Shown: one piece after another, positions 8,891 through 17,165 of the stretch
Position numbering within the stretch: the first letter of the stretch is position 1
Layout: each line of letters opens with the position of its first letter
NCBI GenBank assembly: GCA_001460835.1
Contig: CYKH01001898.1
Location: 1 to 26,337, forward strand
Direction: 5' to 3'
DNA: 26,337 nt
Source of the DNA: Bodo saltans
Taxonomy: Eukaryota; Euglenozoa; Kinetoplastea; Eubodonida; Bodonidae
The notes under the pieces: model-generated
Told to the model about the DNA's origin: nothing
Databases searched by the model: none
The model's input: only the letters and a program-made list of their open reading frames with translations
Program-made: the position numbers and the translations under genes

Positions 8891-10105
8891 ATGGAAGCAG
8901 CTGCCGATGACAAAAAAAAGTTGACAGAGGCCCTCATCCGATGCGGATTGAGCCCTAATGACCTTGTGGTCAAGCCATTCGAAACTTTCAGAAACGAGTT
9001 TCCTAACTTCTCACACGATGTCGTCGCGCAAAAGTTTTCTTCGTATCAAGAGCTTGTGATGCGAAACATTGACAGAGTTCAAGCGGAGCTCCGCCGCGTG
9101 GAGCGTGCACAACTCACTCCCAGACGTGCTGAGAAGAATGCAGCGGAGTATGTTCGTATCTCCCCTCGAAAAGAAGCACGTCATCGTGAGACAGAGCGGC
9201 AGAAGCAAGCCGAAGAGCGACGAAGGGAGTTGAATCGCCAGCAAGAAGCACAACTACAGCAACAACGTTGTGAGAGAGCCAAACGTGACAGCGATCGCGA
9301 GATGGAAAGGATGGTGATCGACGCGGTGAATTCAGAACGCTCACATGCACGCTACGTGCGCGATAGTCAATTGGCAGAGCTGCGCAAGGAGCTTGCCGCA
9401 TCGCAACTACCAACGTTACCGTCGATACACTCGGCGCCCTCAACACCAAAGCGTGTCAAAGACCCTTCGATGATTGACAAACGCGTTGATGATGCCAGCG
9501 CAAGGCGACAACAACAAGCGCGCGCGCGTGAAGCTCGTGGGGCTGCTCACCAAGAAAATGAAGACCATCGTGGTGCACTCTACCGTGCTGGAGTGGAGAT
9601 TGAGCTCCAAGAACGCCGCAATAAGGCAGACGCTCGCTCGAAGCACGCAGCTGAAGTGAAGTTGCGAGTGTCTTCGAGTCACGAGCGGCACATGCGAGAA
9701 AAAGAAGCAGAACTTCATGCTGCAGAAGAGTTGCAAGCTGAGTCCTTGATGAGAAGCACAAGTGAACGTGCAAGCAACTCTGCCAGATTTGCGGAAGCAC
9801 GCGACAAGTGCTTGAAGAATGCATCAGAGTACCGCAGTGCGCAGGCTTACGCGCTGTGGCAACGGCATATCGAAAAGACTGCGGCAGAAGACGAACGGAA
9901 AGCTGAGCTTCAACGATTGGAGCTCGAGGCTCGATCAGTTCGTGCAGAGGAGCGTGAACGCCGCTTTGCAATGAAAGAATTGTCTGTTGCTCGGATGAAA
10001 AAAGAACATATCGCGAAATGCGATGATCTTGCGAGACAAGTCGAGCAGCGACAAGAAGCAGCGACGTCTCGTCGGGAAATTCTGCTAAACGCTGTGTATG
10101 AATGA
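8891..10105 (+). CDS. Unrecognised coiled-coil protein with short globular N-terminus
   Basis: The 404-residue protein starts at ATG 8891, 12 bases after the AG at 8878-8879 that follows a CT-rich tract. Residues 1-75 look globular (KLTEALIRCGLSPNDLVVKPF, then SSYQELVMRNIDRVQAEL). From about residue 76 to the end the chain is Glu/Arg/Ala/Gln-rich and helical, with a break near 175-200 (TLPSIHSAPSTPKR) containing S/T-P sites. Composition resembles microtubule- or flagellum-associated coiled-coil proteins, but no family-specific motif is visible, so no function is assigned. There are no membrane segments or signal peptide. Codon use and the absence of internal stops support a real gene. Confidence 0.75.
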   Translation: MEAAADDKKKLTEALIRCGLSPNDLVVKPFETFRNEFPNFSHDVVAQKFSSYQELVMRNIDRVQAELRRVERAQLTPRRAEKNAAEYVRISPRKEARHRETERQKQAEERRRELNRQQEAQLQQQRCERAKRDSDREMERMVIDAVNSERSHARYVRDSQLAELRKELAASQLPTLPSIHSAPSTPKRVKDPSMIDKRVDDASARRQQQARAREARGAAHQENEDHRGALYRAGVEIELQERRNKADARSKHAAEVKLRVSSSHERHMREKEAELHAAEELQAESLMRSTSERASNSARFAEARDKCLKNASEYRSAQAYALWQRHIEKTAAEDERKAELQRLELEARSVRAEERERRFAMKELSVARMKKEHIAKCDDLARQVEQRQEAATSRREILLNAVYE

Positions 10106-10230
10106 AAATGTACAATGTAAATTGTGTTGTGTACGAACTGTTTACACTTGCTCAGTATGGCTATCGTGACATCTCATTCTCTACCTTTTTTTTCGTTCCT
10201 GCGAAAATCAACCTCGCAAGTTGCAGGAAT

Positions 10231-10722
10231 ATGCTCAACGCCGCTGGTCGTGAGAATAGCCGACGTCGAAGTGACAACCCGAACCAGCGTGGCAGTGTTC
10301 AAGGAGCTGATGTCACACGAAGCAGGAGTGGCGACGGAAGTGCGTTGGGCCGCTCCCCTGATGATCACCTTGAACGCAATGTCCCAAATAGCTTCCTCAA
10401 TGAGTCTAAAGGGTTTGATGGATTTTTGTACATGCTTCGCCGTTCCGATCATCCTTTGGCGGAGTCGTTGCGTAAAGACCTGTTCCCACAACTTGCCCTT
10501 GCGTTAGAGGCTGCGCTGCGGAGGGCCGCTGAATATCAAATGGATCGAGAAGTGGCAACCGAACGAAAATCGATCGCGAGCTCAAAAGGAAAATCATTCC
10601 GGCATCGAGCATACTTCCCTGAGGGCTCAATGGAGTCTAGCGACTTCGACATTGTGAAAGTCTTAGGCGAGGAGTTGAAAAAATACTCGCGAGGTGCTGC
10701 CGAGGCTTTACCGAAACAGTGA
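10231..10722 (+). CDS. Unrecognised small protein, 163 residues
   Basis: The preferred start is ATG 10231: a T-rich tract at 10176-10200 is followed by AGs at 10219-10220 and 10225-10226, just upstream. The longer frame from 10102 would read through the splice tract and overlap the previous gene's stop. Residues 1-55 are Arg/Ser/Asn-rich and probably disordered. Residues about 60-110 form one predicted helical segment (DGFLYMLRRSDHPLAESLRKDLFPQLALALEAALRRAAEYQ, given here only as its outline of Leu/Ala spacing). The tail is basic and then acidic. I do not recognise the family. Confidence 0.6.
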   Translation: MLNAAGRENSRRRSDNPNQRGSVQGADVTRSRSGDGSALGRSPDDHLERNVPNSFLNESKGFDGFLYMLRRSDHPLAESLRKDLFPQLALALEAALRRAAEYQMDREVATERKSIASSKGKSFRHRAYFPEGSMESSDFDIVKVLGEELKKYSRGAAEALPKQ

Positions 10723-10865
10723 CTTTCGCGTACGTGGTAGATCTGTACATTTTTTCAACAACAATGTGTCTCACTGCTTGTGTTTTACAACATTTGTTTT
10801 CGAAATGCTTCTGAATCCCTCCTTTTTTTTTTTTTGGGCCCGCAAAAGGTCTTTAACTATTCTTG

Positions 10866-11594
10866 ATGTACGGCGATCCAGGGGTATGCAAGTTCTTCAG
10901 CAAGATGGGAGCTTGCCGTAATGGCGACGGCTGCATTTTGGTTCACCAGAAGCCTAGCCAATCTCCAACGGTAGTGTTTCCACTGATGTACCCCAATCCT
11001 CTTGCCATCGACAACCTGCCGGACAGGCCGTTCAACTTCACCTACGACAAGAAGTATCTTAAGAAGCATTTTGAACACTTTTACAAGACTGTGTGGCGCA
11101 CATTCATGGAACTCGGCAGAATTGCAGAGCTTCGCGTCGTGAGCAACTTGGGCGACCACTTGCTTGGCAACGTTTACATTCGTTTCGAGAGCAAGAGCGA
11201 TGCTGCGCGCGTTGTTGATCAGCTGCGAAAGAAGACCTTCGAAGGAATTCTCCTCTTGCCAGAGCTGTCCCCAGTAACAGACTTTGCTAACGGGTGCTGC
11301 AAAGAAGATGCGCAAGGCGAGTGCTCCCGTGGAGGAGCTTGTAACTACCTTCACATTGTTCGAATCTCCAAGTCGGTTCTTGAGAAGTTAGAGAAGGAAC
11401 AGTCGAAGCTGTACAAGAAGCGCGAAGAGAAAGATAAGTCCCGACGAAGCAAACGAAGCCGCTCCCGCTCACCCAAGGAGCGCCATGAGCGCCGTCGCTC
11501 CCGTAGCCGTTCACCTGCTAAGGCACATGGTGATGTCTGCCACATTTGCGGCAAGTCTGGCCACATTTCACGTGACTGCCCTCTCAAGCCGTAG
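10866..11594 (+). CDS. U2AF35: U2AF35 splicing factor subunit with C-terminal zinc knuckle
   Basis: The 242-residue protein has the U2AF small-subunit order. Zinc finger 1 is C8-x8-C17-x5-C23-x3-H27 (GACRNGDGC). A U2AF-homology RRM follows (about 45-140, with NLGDHLLGNVYIRF and ELSPVTDF). Zinc finger 2 is CKEDAQGECSRGGACNYLH (about 144-162). A basic Arg/Ser region lies at about 190-217. In humans this subunit reads the AG of 3' splice sites; here the main use would be spliced-leader acceptors. Two oddities: a CCHC knuckle, CHICGKSGHISRDC, at about 225-238, which metazoan U2AF35 lacks, and KTF where the human UHM has the R-W-F motif (Arg133, Trp134). The N-terminus is about ten residues shorter than in humans. 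ATG 10866 follows a T run at 10823-10835 and an AG at 10847-10848. Confidence 0.92.
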   Translation: MYGDPGVCKFFSKMGACRNGDGCILVHQKPSQSPTVVFPLMYPNPLAIDNLPDRPFNFTYDKKYLKKHFEHFYKTVWRTFMELGRIAELRVVSNLGDHLLGNVYIRFESKSDAARVVDQLRKKTFEGILLLPELSPVTDFANGCCKEDAQGECSRGGACNYLHIVRISKSVLEKLEKEQSKLYKKREEKDKSRRSKRSRSRSPKERHERRRSRSRSPAKAHGDVCHICGKSGHISRDCPLKP

Positions 11595-11849
11595 GATGAT
11601 GGTGTGCGCACAAAGGTAAGCATCACATCCATTCTGCTACTGGACGCACGATGTTTGTGGTGAAAGCGACTGAACTGAGGAGCTGTTTGTGTTGTCAAAA
11701 TCGTAATTCTTTTGCGACAAAAAATGCTGTTCTTGCGGTGACCCACTCGCGTGTTACGTGCTGCTGTTACATGCTTTTCTTTTCACGTGTGTAATTCCAT
11801 TATTCGATAAAAGAACGAAAAGACAGTATCTCACACATTCAATTGCTTT

Positions 11850-13222
11850 ATGGAGGAGTCAACAAGTTCCTCATCTCAAGGACTCACGTCTGAAAAAGTT
11901 GTGGTTGCTCAAGACTACACAAAAAAGTACTACCAGCGTGTTGTCAACGATCAACGTGCATTCATGAACGAGCATTCTCAGGTACGGCAGAAGAAAATGA
12001 CACTTGGTGACTTTGAGCTTTTGGATGTCATTGGACGAGGTGCGTTCGGTGAGGTGCGGCTTTGCCACCCAGCAAACCACCCAGACATGATCTATGCAAT
12101 CAAAATCCTGCGTAAAGATTACATGCTTCAGAAAAAGCAAGTCCTCCGTGTTCGTGCAGAGCTAAAGATTACATGCTTCAGAAAAAGCAAGTCCTCCGTG
12201 TTCGTGCAGAGCGAGATTTGCTAGTGGCTTGCACCAAGTCACAGTTTATTTCTCAATGGACTGTTGAATTGTTTCAATCGTTTCAAGACCAGAACTACTT
12301 GTACTTCGTGATGGAGTACTGCCCTGGGGGTGACCTGATGTCGTGGTTGATGAAATTGGATGTGTTCGAAGAGCACATTGCGAAATTTTACACCGCTGAA
12401 TTGGTCGTTGCCGTTCAAGCGCTTCACGCAAGCGGGTTCGCTCACCGGGACCTCAAGCCAGATAATGTGTTACTCGATCGAAGTGGTCATGTGAAACTGA
12501 CCGACTTTGGATTGGCAAAGCCAATCCCGGAAGAGCTCTCACAGGTGTCCTCCGCCATGTCGTCGGGACACGAAGACTCCCCCAGCGAAGATAGCGATCA
12601 ACATCCAGAGAGCGCAGAGAGGAGAGCACTATGGCACCAAATTCGAAGCAGGCGAATGTTTTTTAGTGCTGTTGGCTCCCCGGGCTATATTGCACCCGAA
12701 GTGCTTCTCAAAAGCGGTTACGGTCTTGAATGCGATTGGTGGAGCGTTGGAGTGATTCTTTACGAAATGCTTTGCGGCTACCCACCATTCTACAGTGACG
12801 ATACTCTGAAAGTGAGTCAGAAGATTATTCGCCACCGAGAGTTTCTCGAATTTCCAACGGGTCAAGAGGCATTGTCCCCGCAAGCTGTAGATCTGATACG
12901 TCACTTGATCACTGATGCCCCGCAGCGCTTCGGTTTTGCAGAAATCTCACAGCATCCATTTTTCTCAGACATTGATTGGAGCACACTTCGAATCCAAGCG
13001 CCTCCGTTCAGTGTTGATCTCAGTGGGCCACGAGATATTCGATATTTCCACGATATCCCTGCAGCGGGTGCTGAGAGTGATCAACCCCTTGGTCCACTAG
13101 CGAAAAGTGACCAGATGCTTTTTTCTGGCTTTACGTCTCGCTTTGATTCAAATACCAAACAGTCAACGCGCTCGGGTGTGAAGAGAAGCGCACGACCTCC
13201 CATTGCTGATTTTGACGAGTGA
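11850..13222 (+). pseudogene. NDR/LATS-family AGC kinase, frame broken by a 50-bp tandem duplication
   Basis: ATG 11850 opens 124 codons with an NDR-type N-terminus (YYQRVVNDQRAFMNEHSQVRQKK, outlined only), then the glycine loop GRGAFGEVRL and the catalytic Lys in YAIKILRK. The frame then stops at TAG 12222-12224. The rest of the kinase continues in another frame to 13222: RAERDLL (helix C Glu), HRDLKPDN, DFGLAKP, a 50-residue activation-segment insert typical of NDR kinases (SSAMSSGHEDSPSED), GSPGYIAPEVLL, ECDWWSVG, and an FSGFTSRFD hydrophobic motif near the C-terminus. The break is exactly the duplicated unit 12113-12162/12163-12212; one copy alone would give an uninterrupted kinase. Trypanosome PK50/PK53 are the likely relatives, acting with MOB1. 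The downstream frame alone (ATG 12173) lacks the glycine loop and Lys, so would not be an active kinase. An assembly error or single-allele lesion is possible. Confidence 0.85.
12113..12212 (+). repeat. Perfect 50-bp direct tandem duplication inside the NDR kinase
   Basis: Copies 12113-12162 and 12163-12212 are identical, from TAAAGATTACATGCTTC to TTCGTGCAGAGC, and abut exactly. Fifty is not a multiple of three, so the duplication shifts the frame at the start of helix C. The lack of any difference suggests a recent event or an assembly artefact. Confidence 0.97.
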
Positions 13223-13339
13223 AACATAACCGGAGAGATGTTTGCCCTTACGGTCGCGATTTCGGTGGAAGTCATGATTTTTGTCTTGTGTCCGTTGGTT
13301 CTATTGTCACAAGAGGGAAGAAAAGACCAATCACACACC

Positions 13340-14227
13340 ATGGGAGATACACTATCCAAGCCTGTGACGGATAAGCACACTAGCACGTTCGAGACAACGC
13401 ACTTGAACGTTGGATGCTGTGGCATGCAAGGGTGGCGCAAGTCAATGGAGGATGCCCACGTGGCTCAGCTCAATCTTGAGGGCGATCGGACTCAAGCACT
13501 TTTTGGTGTATTTGATGGGCATAACGGCCATCTTGTCGCGAAATATGCTGGGGCGCATATCGTGGATACACTTGTTAGTACGCACGCTTACGGCGACAAA
13601 GCGTACGACGCAGCCTTCGTAGAAACGTTTGAGAAGCTCGATAGCACTTTGGATGCCAACCAGGAGTTGCGCAACGAGGGAGGGTGCACAGCGGTTTCAG
13701 TCCTCCTCACCGCATCTCAAGTCATCTGTGCCAACGCTGGTGATAGCCGCGCCGTGCTCTGCCGCAACGGGACAGCGCTTCCCCTCAGCTCGGACCACAA
13801 GCCCTCCCTAGCCGCAGAGATTGCTCGCATTGAGAAGGCGGGTGGATGTGTTCAGAACAATCGTGTGAACGGTACTCTGGCTCTGAGCCGAGCCATAGGC
13901 GATTTCGAATTCAAGGAGAACACAGAGCTTCCTTGGGACCAACAGATGATCACTGCACTTCCAGACATTACCATCAATGAAATTGGCTCTGGTGATTCTT
14001 TTATCGTCCTCGCATGTGACGGAGTGTGGGATGTGCTCTCCAATCAGCAGTGCTGCGACGCCATCAAGGATGGCTTGCAACAAACGCAAGGCGACGTAGG
14101 ACTTGTCTGCGAAATGGTGCTAGACCGATGCTTGGCGAAAGAAGCGCCAGGCATTGGCTGCGACAACATGACCATCATTATTGTGGTGCTCAAACCAGCG
14201 TTTTTCGGCAGCTCAACCTCCTCCTAA
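13340..14227 (+). CDS. PP2C-family protein phosphatase, probably N-myristoylated
   Basis: The 295-residue Ser/Thr phosphatase shows all the PP2C motifs: KSMEDAH (about 33-39), FGVFDGHNGH (metal-binding Asp), GGCTAV, ANAGDSRAVL, LSSDHKP, NGTLALSRAIGDF, FIVLACDGVWDVLSN and GCDNMTIII. It needs Mn or Mg ions and dephosphorylates phosphoserine and phosphothreonine. The open frame extends upstream to 13238, but that segment (FALTVAISVEVMIFVLCPL) is the T-rich splice tract. ATG 13340 gives MGDTLSKP, with Gly2 and Ser6 fitting an N-myristoylation site, as I recall for several kinetoplastid PP2Cs, so membrane or flagellar attachment is plausible. It lies directly after the NDR kinase gene, but kinetoplastid neighbours need not be functionally linked. 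Confidence 0.92.
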   Translation: MGDTLSKPVTDKHTSTFETTHLNVGCCGMQGWRKSMEDAHVAQLNLEGDRTQALFGVFDGHNGHLVAKYAGAHIVDTLVSTHAYGDKAYDAAFVETFEKLDSTLDANQELRNEGGCTAVSVLLTASQVICANAGDSRAVLCRNGTALPLSSDHKPSLAAEIARIEKAGGCVQNNRVNGTLALSRAIGDFEFKENTELPWDQQMITALPDITINEIGSGDSFIVLACDGVWDVLSNQQCCDAIKDGLQQTQGDVGLVCEMVLDRCLAKEAPGIGCDNMTIIIVVLKPAFFGSSTSS

Positions 14228-14497
14228 AAAACCAAAGTTTTTCTCCAGTGTACGCGCATACTTCTTTTTTTCGATTTTTTTTTTTCGGAATTTCTGTCTA
14301 CGGTTATGCCAGAGGTTCTCGAGTGTCAAAATTGCGCTTTCAATTTTCTTCACGTCCATTAATCGAAGTTCAGTGTTTTATGCGTACAAACTAACCTGTT
14401 TTTCCCCTTTCCGATTCTGAAGTTGCCGATTCAAGTCAAAGAGAAAAAAAATCTAGGAAGTTTTGTTTTTGGATCGCGACAAATCATTTGCTGCTCA

Positions 14498-16714
14498 ATG
14501 AGCTCTGCATGTGATGTCATTCCAGGAGATTGTGTTGGTGAAATAGTGCTAGGCGCTCCACTGATTGTGGTTGCCGATAGGCTGAATGAGAACAAGGAGC
14601 TGTACGGCATTATCCGGGTTGACGATGGCTCCTCCTCTAGCCCACACCCACAGGCAGTGTCACTTAAGTCTGAGCGTCGAAAAATGTCATTCCTATTTCA
14701 TCGTACCATGCAGACTTTAGAGAAGATTGTGGTTGAGAACCTTAGCACCACAGAGCTGACGTACCGCTCTACTCCACTCAGCGGCCCTGGGCGGGCCACG
14801 ACATTTGCTCATGTGTACGATGTCCTCGGACCCACATTCCAAGGTTCCATGAACACAGAGTCTGGCTTGTACCGCCTTCGCTACCCCGGCATCGAAGTGG
14901 ACTTTCCGATCCCCCCACAGTACCACCAGGAGTTTATGGCTCGAGGTACCCACCCAACAAAACTTCCAGATGGTTCTATTCCAGTTGCAGTGTCCATCAC
15001 AGTCCTGCGCACCCCTGGGTCTGATCCGAATTCCTATCGAGACGTGCCGTACGCCAAAGGAAAGGTTCTTGCAGGAGATGACGTTTTCTTTTCTTGGCCT
15101 TCGAAGGAGTTGCTATTTGTTCGTTCGCAGACAAAGATTGGATTCGGCGCGTCTCCCCAGGACGTCATGAGGCAACTAGGGTGCTCTCCACGCTCAGTGT
15201 ACAACCTCCTTGACAATCGAATGCACATTCACTCGACAGGCACGTTGACATCGGCTGCCACTGCCAAGGGAGGAAGCATCGAGGCGAGATTGCCTATGTA
15301 CTGTTTCAACTATCCTCTCCTGGGTGTGGACTTCATTTTCAATGGAGACCACAGACTGGAGAAGGTCATGCTGCACAACCCACTCCCTTGGCACGACACG
15401 TTCTTGAAATACCAACGGTGTAATTACACCATCAAAGGACCTTGGGAGTTGGTGCCGCAGTCCGCCGAAACGTTACCGCCTCAGCCTGAGCACCTACTGA
15501 CGAATGCATATCGGTGGTCAGACGAGGACGACGCTTACGCCGAGTCACGAGGGGTGCGGCCACTGATAAGCTCCACACACTGTAGCAACGGGTTGGTCCT
15601 CAAGATCTACGCGTTTGCAGGCATAGTGCTGTACGTCATGCCGGCACAACAAAAGGTCGTTAAAGTGCTTCTGTTTGAAAAAGCAGCTCCGATGGGCAGC
15701 AGCAGGGGTTCTGCAACTCGCTTTTCGCCCATACCACCGCAGGTAGAGGCAGATCCGCAGAGTGCTTCGACTACAACTGCAGTGTTTGTAGAGGAAGAGT
15801 TCAGAGATGAAACGTTACCGGTGACCAGAACTAGCAACGCCCGGTTACAACACGTAGATCCAATGAGCGAGTGCAGGCAGCAGGGTGCAAGCCTTCCTCC
15901 CCCCGCTCTTGCGGCGGACCTCCGATCCGACGAGGAATTGGAGTCCATGCAGGTGGGTGAGGGGCAAACGGGCTCAACCCTTTCCGGCGGAGGGGCGTCA
16001 CCGTCACTGAGAGCTCGAGAGCAGACTGTCGCGTACTCGCCCTCAACTCATGATGTGGTGGAGGAGGATGACGACGGTGATGAGAGGCACCATGATGATG
16101 ACGATGGTGATGTCGGTGACACGTGGGACGAAATGAGGAAGGCTCGTGACGCTGCAGATAACGCCGAAGAAGAGCCAGTAGACGATGGCTACTCCGAGGC
16201 TGAGGTTGAGGATGCTGCAACGGCTGTTGACGATGACAACGATGACAGTGGTGGGTTCTCTGTCCCTCCGCCGATGCCAGCCCTTGTCTCGCACGAGGAT
16301 GGCGATGACGACGACGACGGAGGACAACACGATCGATACACAGACGACTTTGAAGAAAGTAGCCGTCACCACTCAGCTCGATCGTCATGGGCCCAAAGTG
16401 CCCATCGCTCTCCGATGCTCCCACCTCAAACTGCGGCGTCAGAGGAACTCAGTGATGACCGCTGGGGTCCCACAGGTGAAGAAGATAGCCTCCCCGAGCC
16501 AGTGGCACCACCGGTGGACGAGGCTGACAGTCGGGACGAAGACGAAGAGCCTTCAGGGACTCCAGTGTCGACAAGGACGCCAGGGTCGCCATCGCCAGCG
16601 TCAGCACAGGGTCGTGGGCTCACACCCTCACCCGCAAATAGGAGCGGAACGAGCGCGACAAGCGCGACGTCAATATCCAATAAATCCAAGAAAAACAAGA
16701 AGAAGAAGCGATAA
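14498..16714 (+). CDS. PHAF1: PHAF1/UPF0183-family protein with long acidic tail
   Basis: The protein has 738 residues from ATG 14498. Residues 1-400 match the UPF0183 (PHAF1, formerly LIN10/C16orf70) layout: an early LGAPL segment, TFAHVYDVLGPTFQG, SGLYRLRYPGIEVDFPIP, then IGFGASPQDVMRQLGCSP with MHIHS, YCFNYPLLGVDFIF and KYQRCNYTI, and a final beta region (GLVLKIYAFAGIVLYVM). Human PHAF1 associates with PI3P-marked autophagosomes or phagophores. Residues about 420-738 are extra: a disordered tail of Asp/Glu runs (encoded around 16056-16340), Ser/Pro/Thr stretches and a Lys-rich end (NKSKKNKKKKR). The family is usually about 420 residues, so this tail is the odd feature. The frame continues upstream without a Met to 14423; a tract at 14397-14412 and AG at 14421-14422 support ATG 14498. 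Confidence 0.82.
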   Translation: MSSACDVIPGDCVGEIVLGAPLIVVADRLNENKELYGIIRVDDGSSSSPHPQAVSLKSERRKMSFLFHRTMQTLEKIVVENLSTTELTYRSTPLSGPGRATTFAHVYDVLGPTFQGSMNTESGLYRLRYPGIEVDFPIPPQYHQEFMARGTHPTKLPDGSIPVAVSITVLRTPGSDPNSYRDVPYAKGKVLAGDDVFFSWPSKELLFVRSQTKIGFGASPQDVMRQLGCSPRSVYNLLDNRMHIHSTGTLTSAATAKGGSIEARLPMYCFNYPLLGVDFIFNGDHRLEKVMLHNPLPWHDTFLKYQRCNYTIKGPWELVPQSAETLPPQPEHLLTNAYRWSDEDDAYAESRGVRPLISSTHCSNGLVLKIYAFAGIVLYVMPAQQKVVKVLLFEKAAPMGSSRGSATRFSPIPPQVEADPQSASTTTAVFVEEEFRDETLPVTRTSNARLQHVDPMSECRQQGASLPPPALAADLRSDEELESMQVGEGQTGSTLSGGGASPSLRAREQTVAYSPSTHDVVEEDDDGDERHHDDDDGDVGDTWDEMRKARDAADNAEEEPVDDGYSEAEVEDAATAVDDDNDDSGGFSVPPPMPALVSHEDGDDDDDGGQHDRYTDDFEESSRHHSARSSWAQSAHRSPMLPPQTAASEELSDDRWGPTGEEDSLPEPVAPPVDEADSRDEDEEPSGTPVSTRTPGSPSPASAQGRGLTPSPANRSGTSATSATSISNKSKKNKKKKR
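16056..16340 (+). repeat. Low-complexity Asp/Glu codon tract in the PHAF1 tail
   Basis: GAT, GAC and GAG codons are strongly over-represented (for example GATGATGATGACGATGGTGA), interspersed with Gly and His codons. The reverse strand therefore reads as His/Ile/Val-rich open frames that are not genes. Confidence 0.75.
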
Positions 16715-17165
16715 GCGTCGCCAGAGTCGTTCAGAAATGCTGCAGTGTGCCTCGTATCCATGCATCAAGCCGACAAATCAGAATCAGAACCAGAAAGAGA
16801 ACGACAATCATTTTTGACGAGCCCAGCTAGACAACCTGTATTTCTTTTTCTGTCCAACTGCCGCCAGTGGGCGTTTGGGCTTTCTACCTCCACAAAAACA
16901 AAATACCTCAGAAACATTGGTGGTTTCAACGTAGAGGGCTGTTGGCCGTTTCTCCAGTTGGGTCGATTGGACCTTTCCAATTGCGATTTTTTCCCCCTAT
17001 TGCTCGTTTTTTTTTTTTTTGCATCTTTTTTTTGCCATGTGCGTGCGTCATTGCCTCATTCTCTGGCGTGCATCGAGGGAGAGTCTGATTGACGAGCTAT
17101 TTAAACGATTCATTTCCTTGTTTTCGCAGTGTTGGCGGCAGTATTTTTTTTTTTACACAGAACGT
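16715..17165 (+). other. Intergenic region with trans-splice signals
   Basis: There is no gene here. The first part is A-rich 3' UTR. From 16980 on there are long T/C runs (16986-17035, 17111-17126, 17142-17154). The segment ends with the acceptor AG at 17159-17160, five bases before the next ATG. The small open frames contain many Phe codons from T runs and are not credible. Confidence 0.7.

Noticed and set aside
9456-10115. 219-codon minus-strand open frame
   Set aside because: It lies opposite the coiled-coil gene and its His/Leu/Ser-rich composition is the complement of Glu/Arg/Gln codons; no motif is seen.
12141-12187. A 47-nt cis-intron (GT...AG) that would restore the NDR kinase frame
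   Set aside because: The frame would be restored, but the GTCCTC donor is poor, no branch signal is seen, and an exact 50-bp duplication explains the break. RNA reads could still test it.
15831-16424. 197-codon minus-strand His/Arg-rich open frame
   Set aside because: It is the complement of the Asp/Glu-coding tract of the PHAF1 tail; low-complexity shadow.
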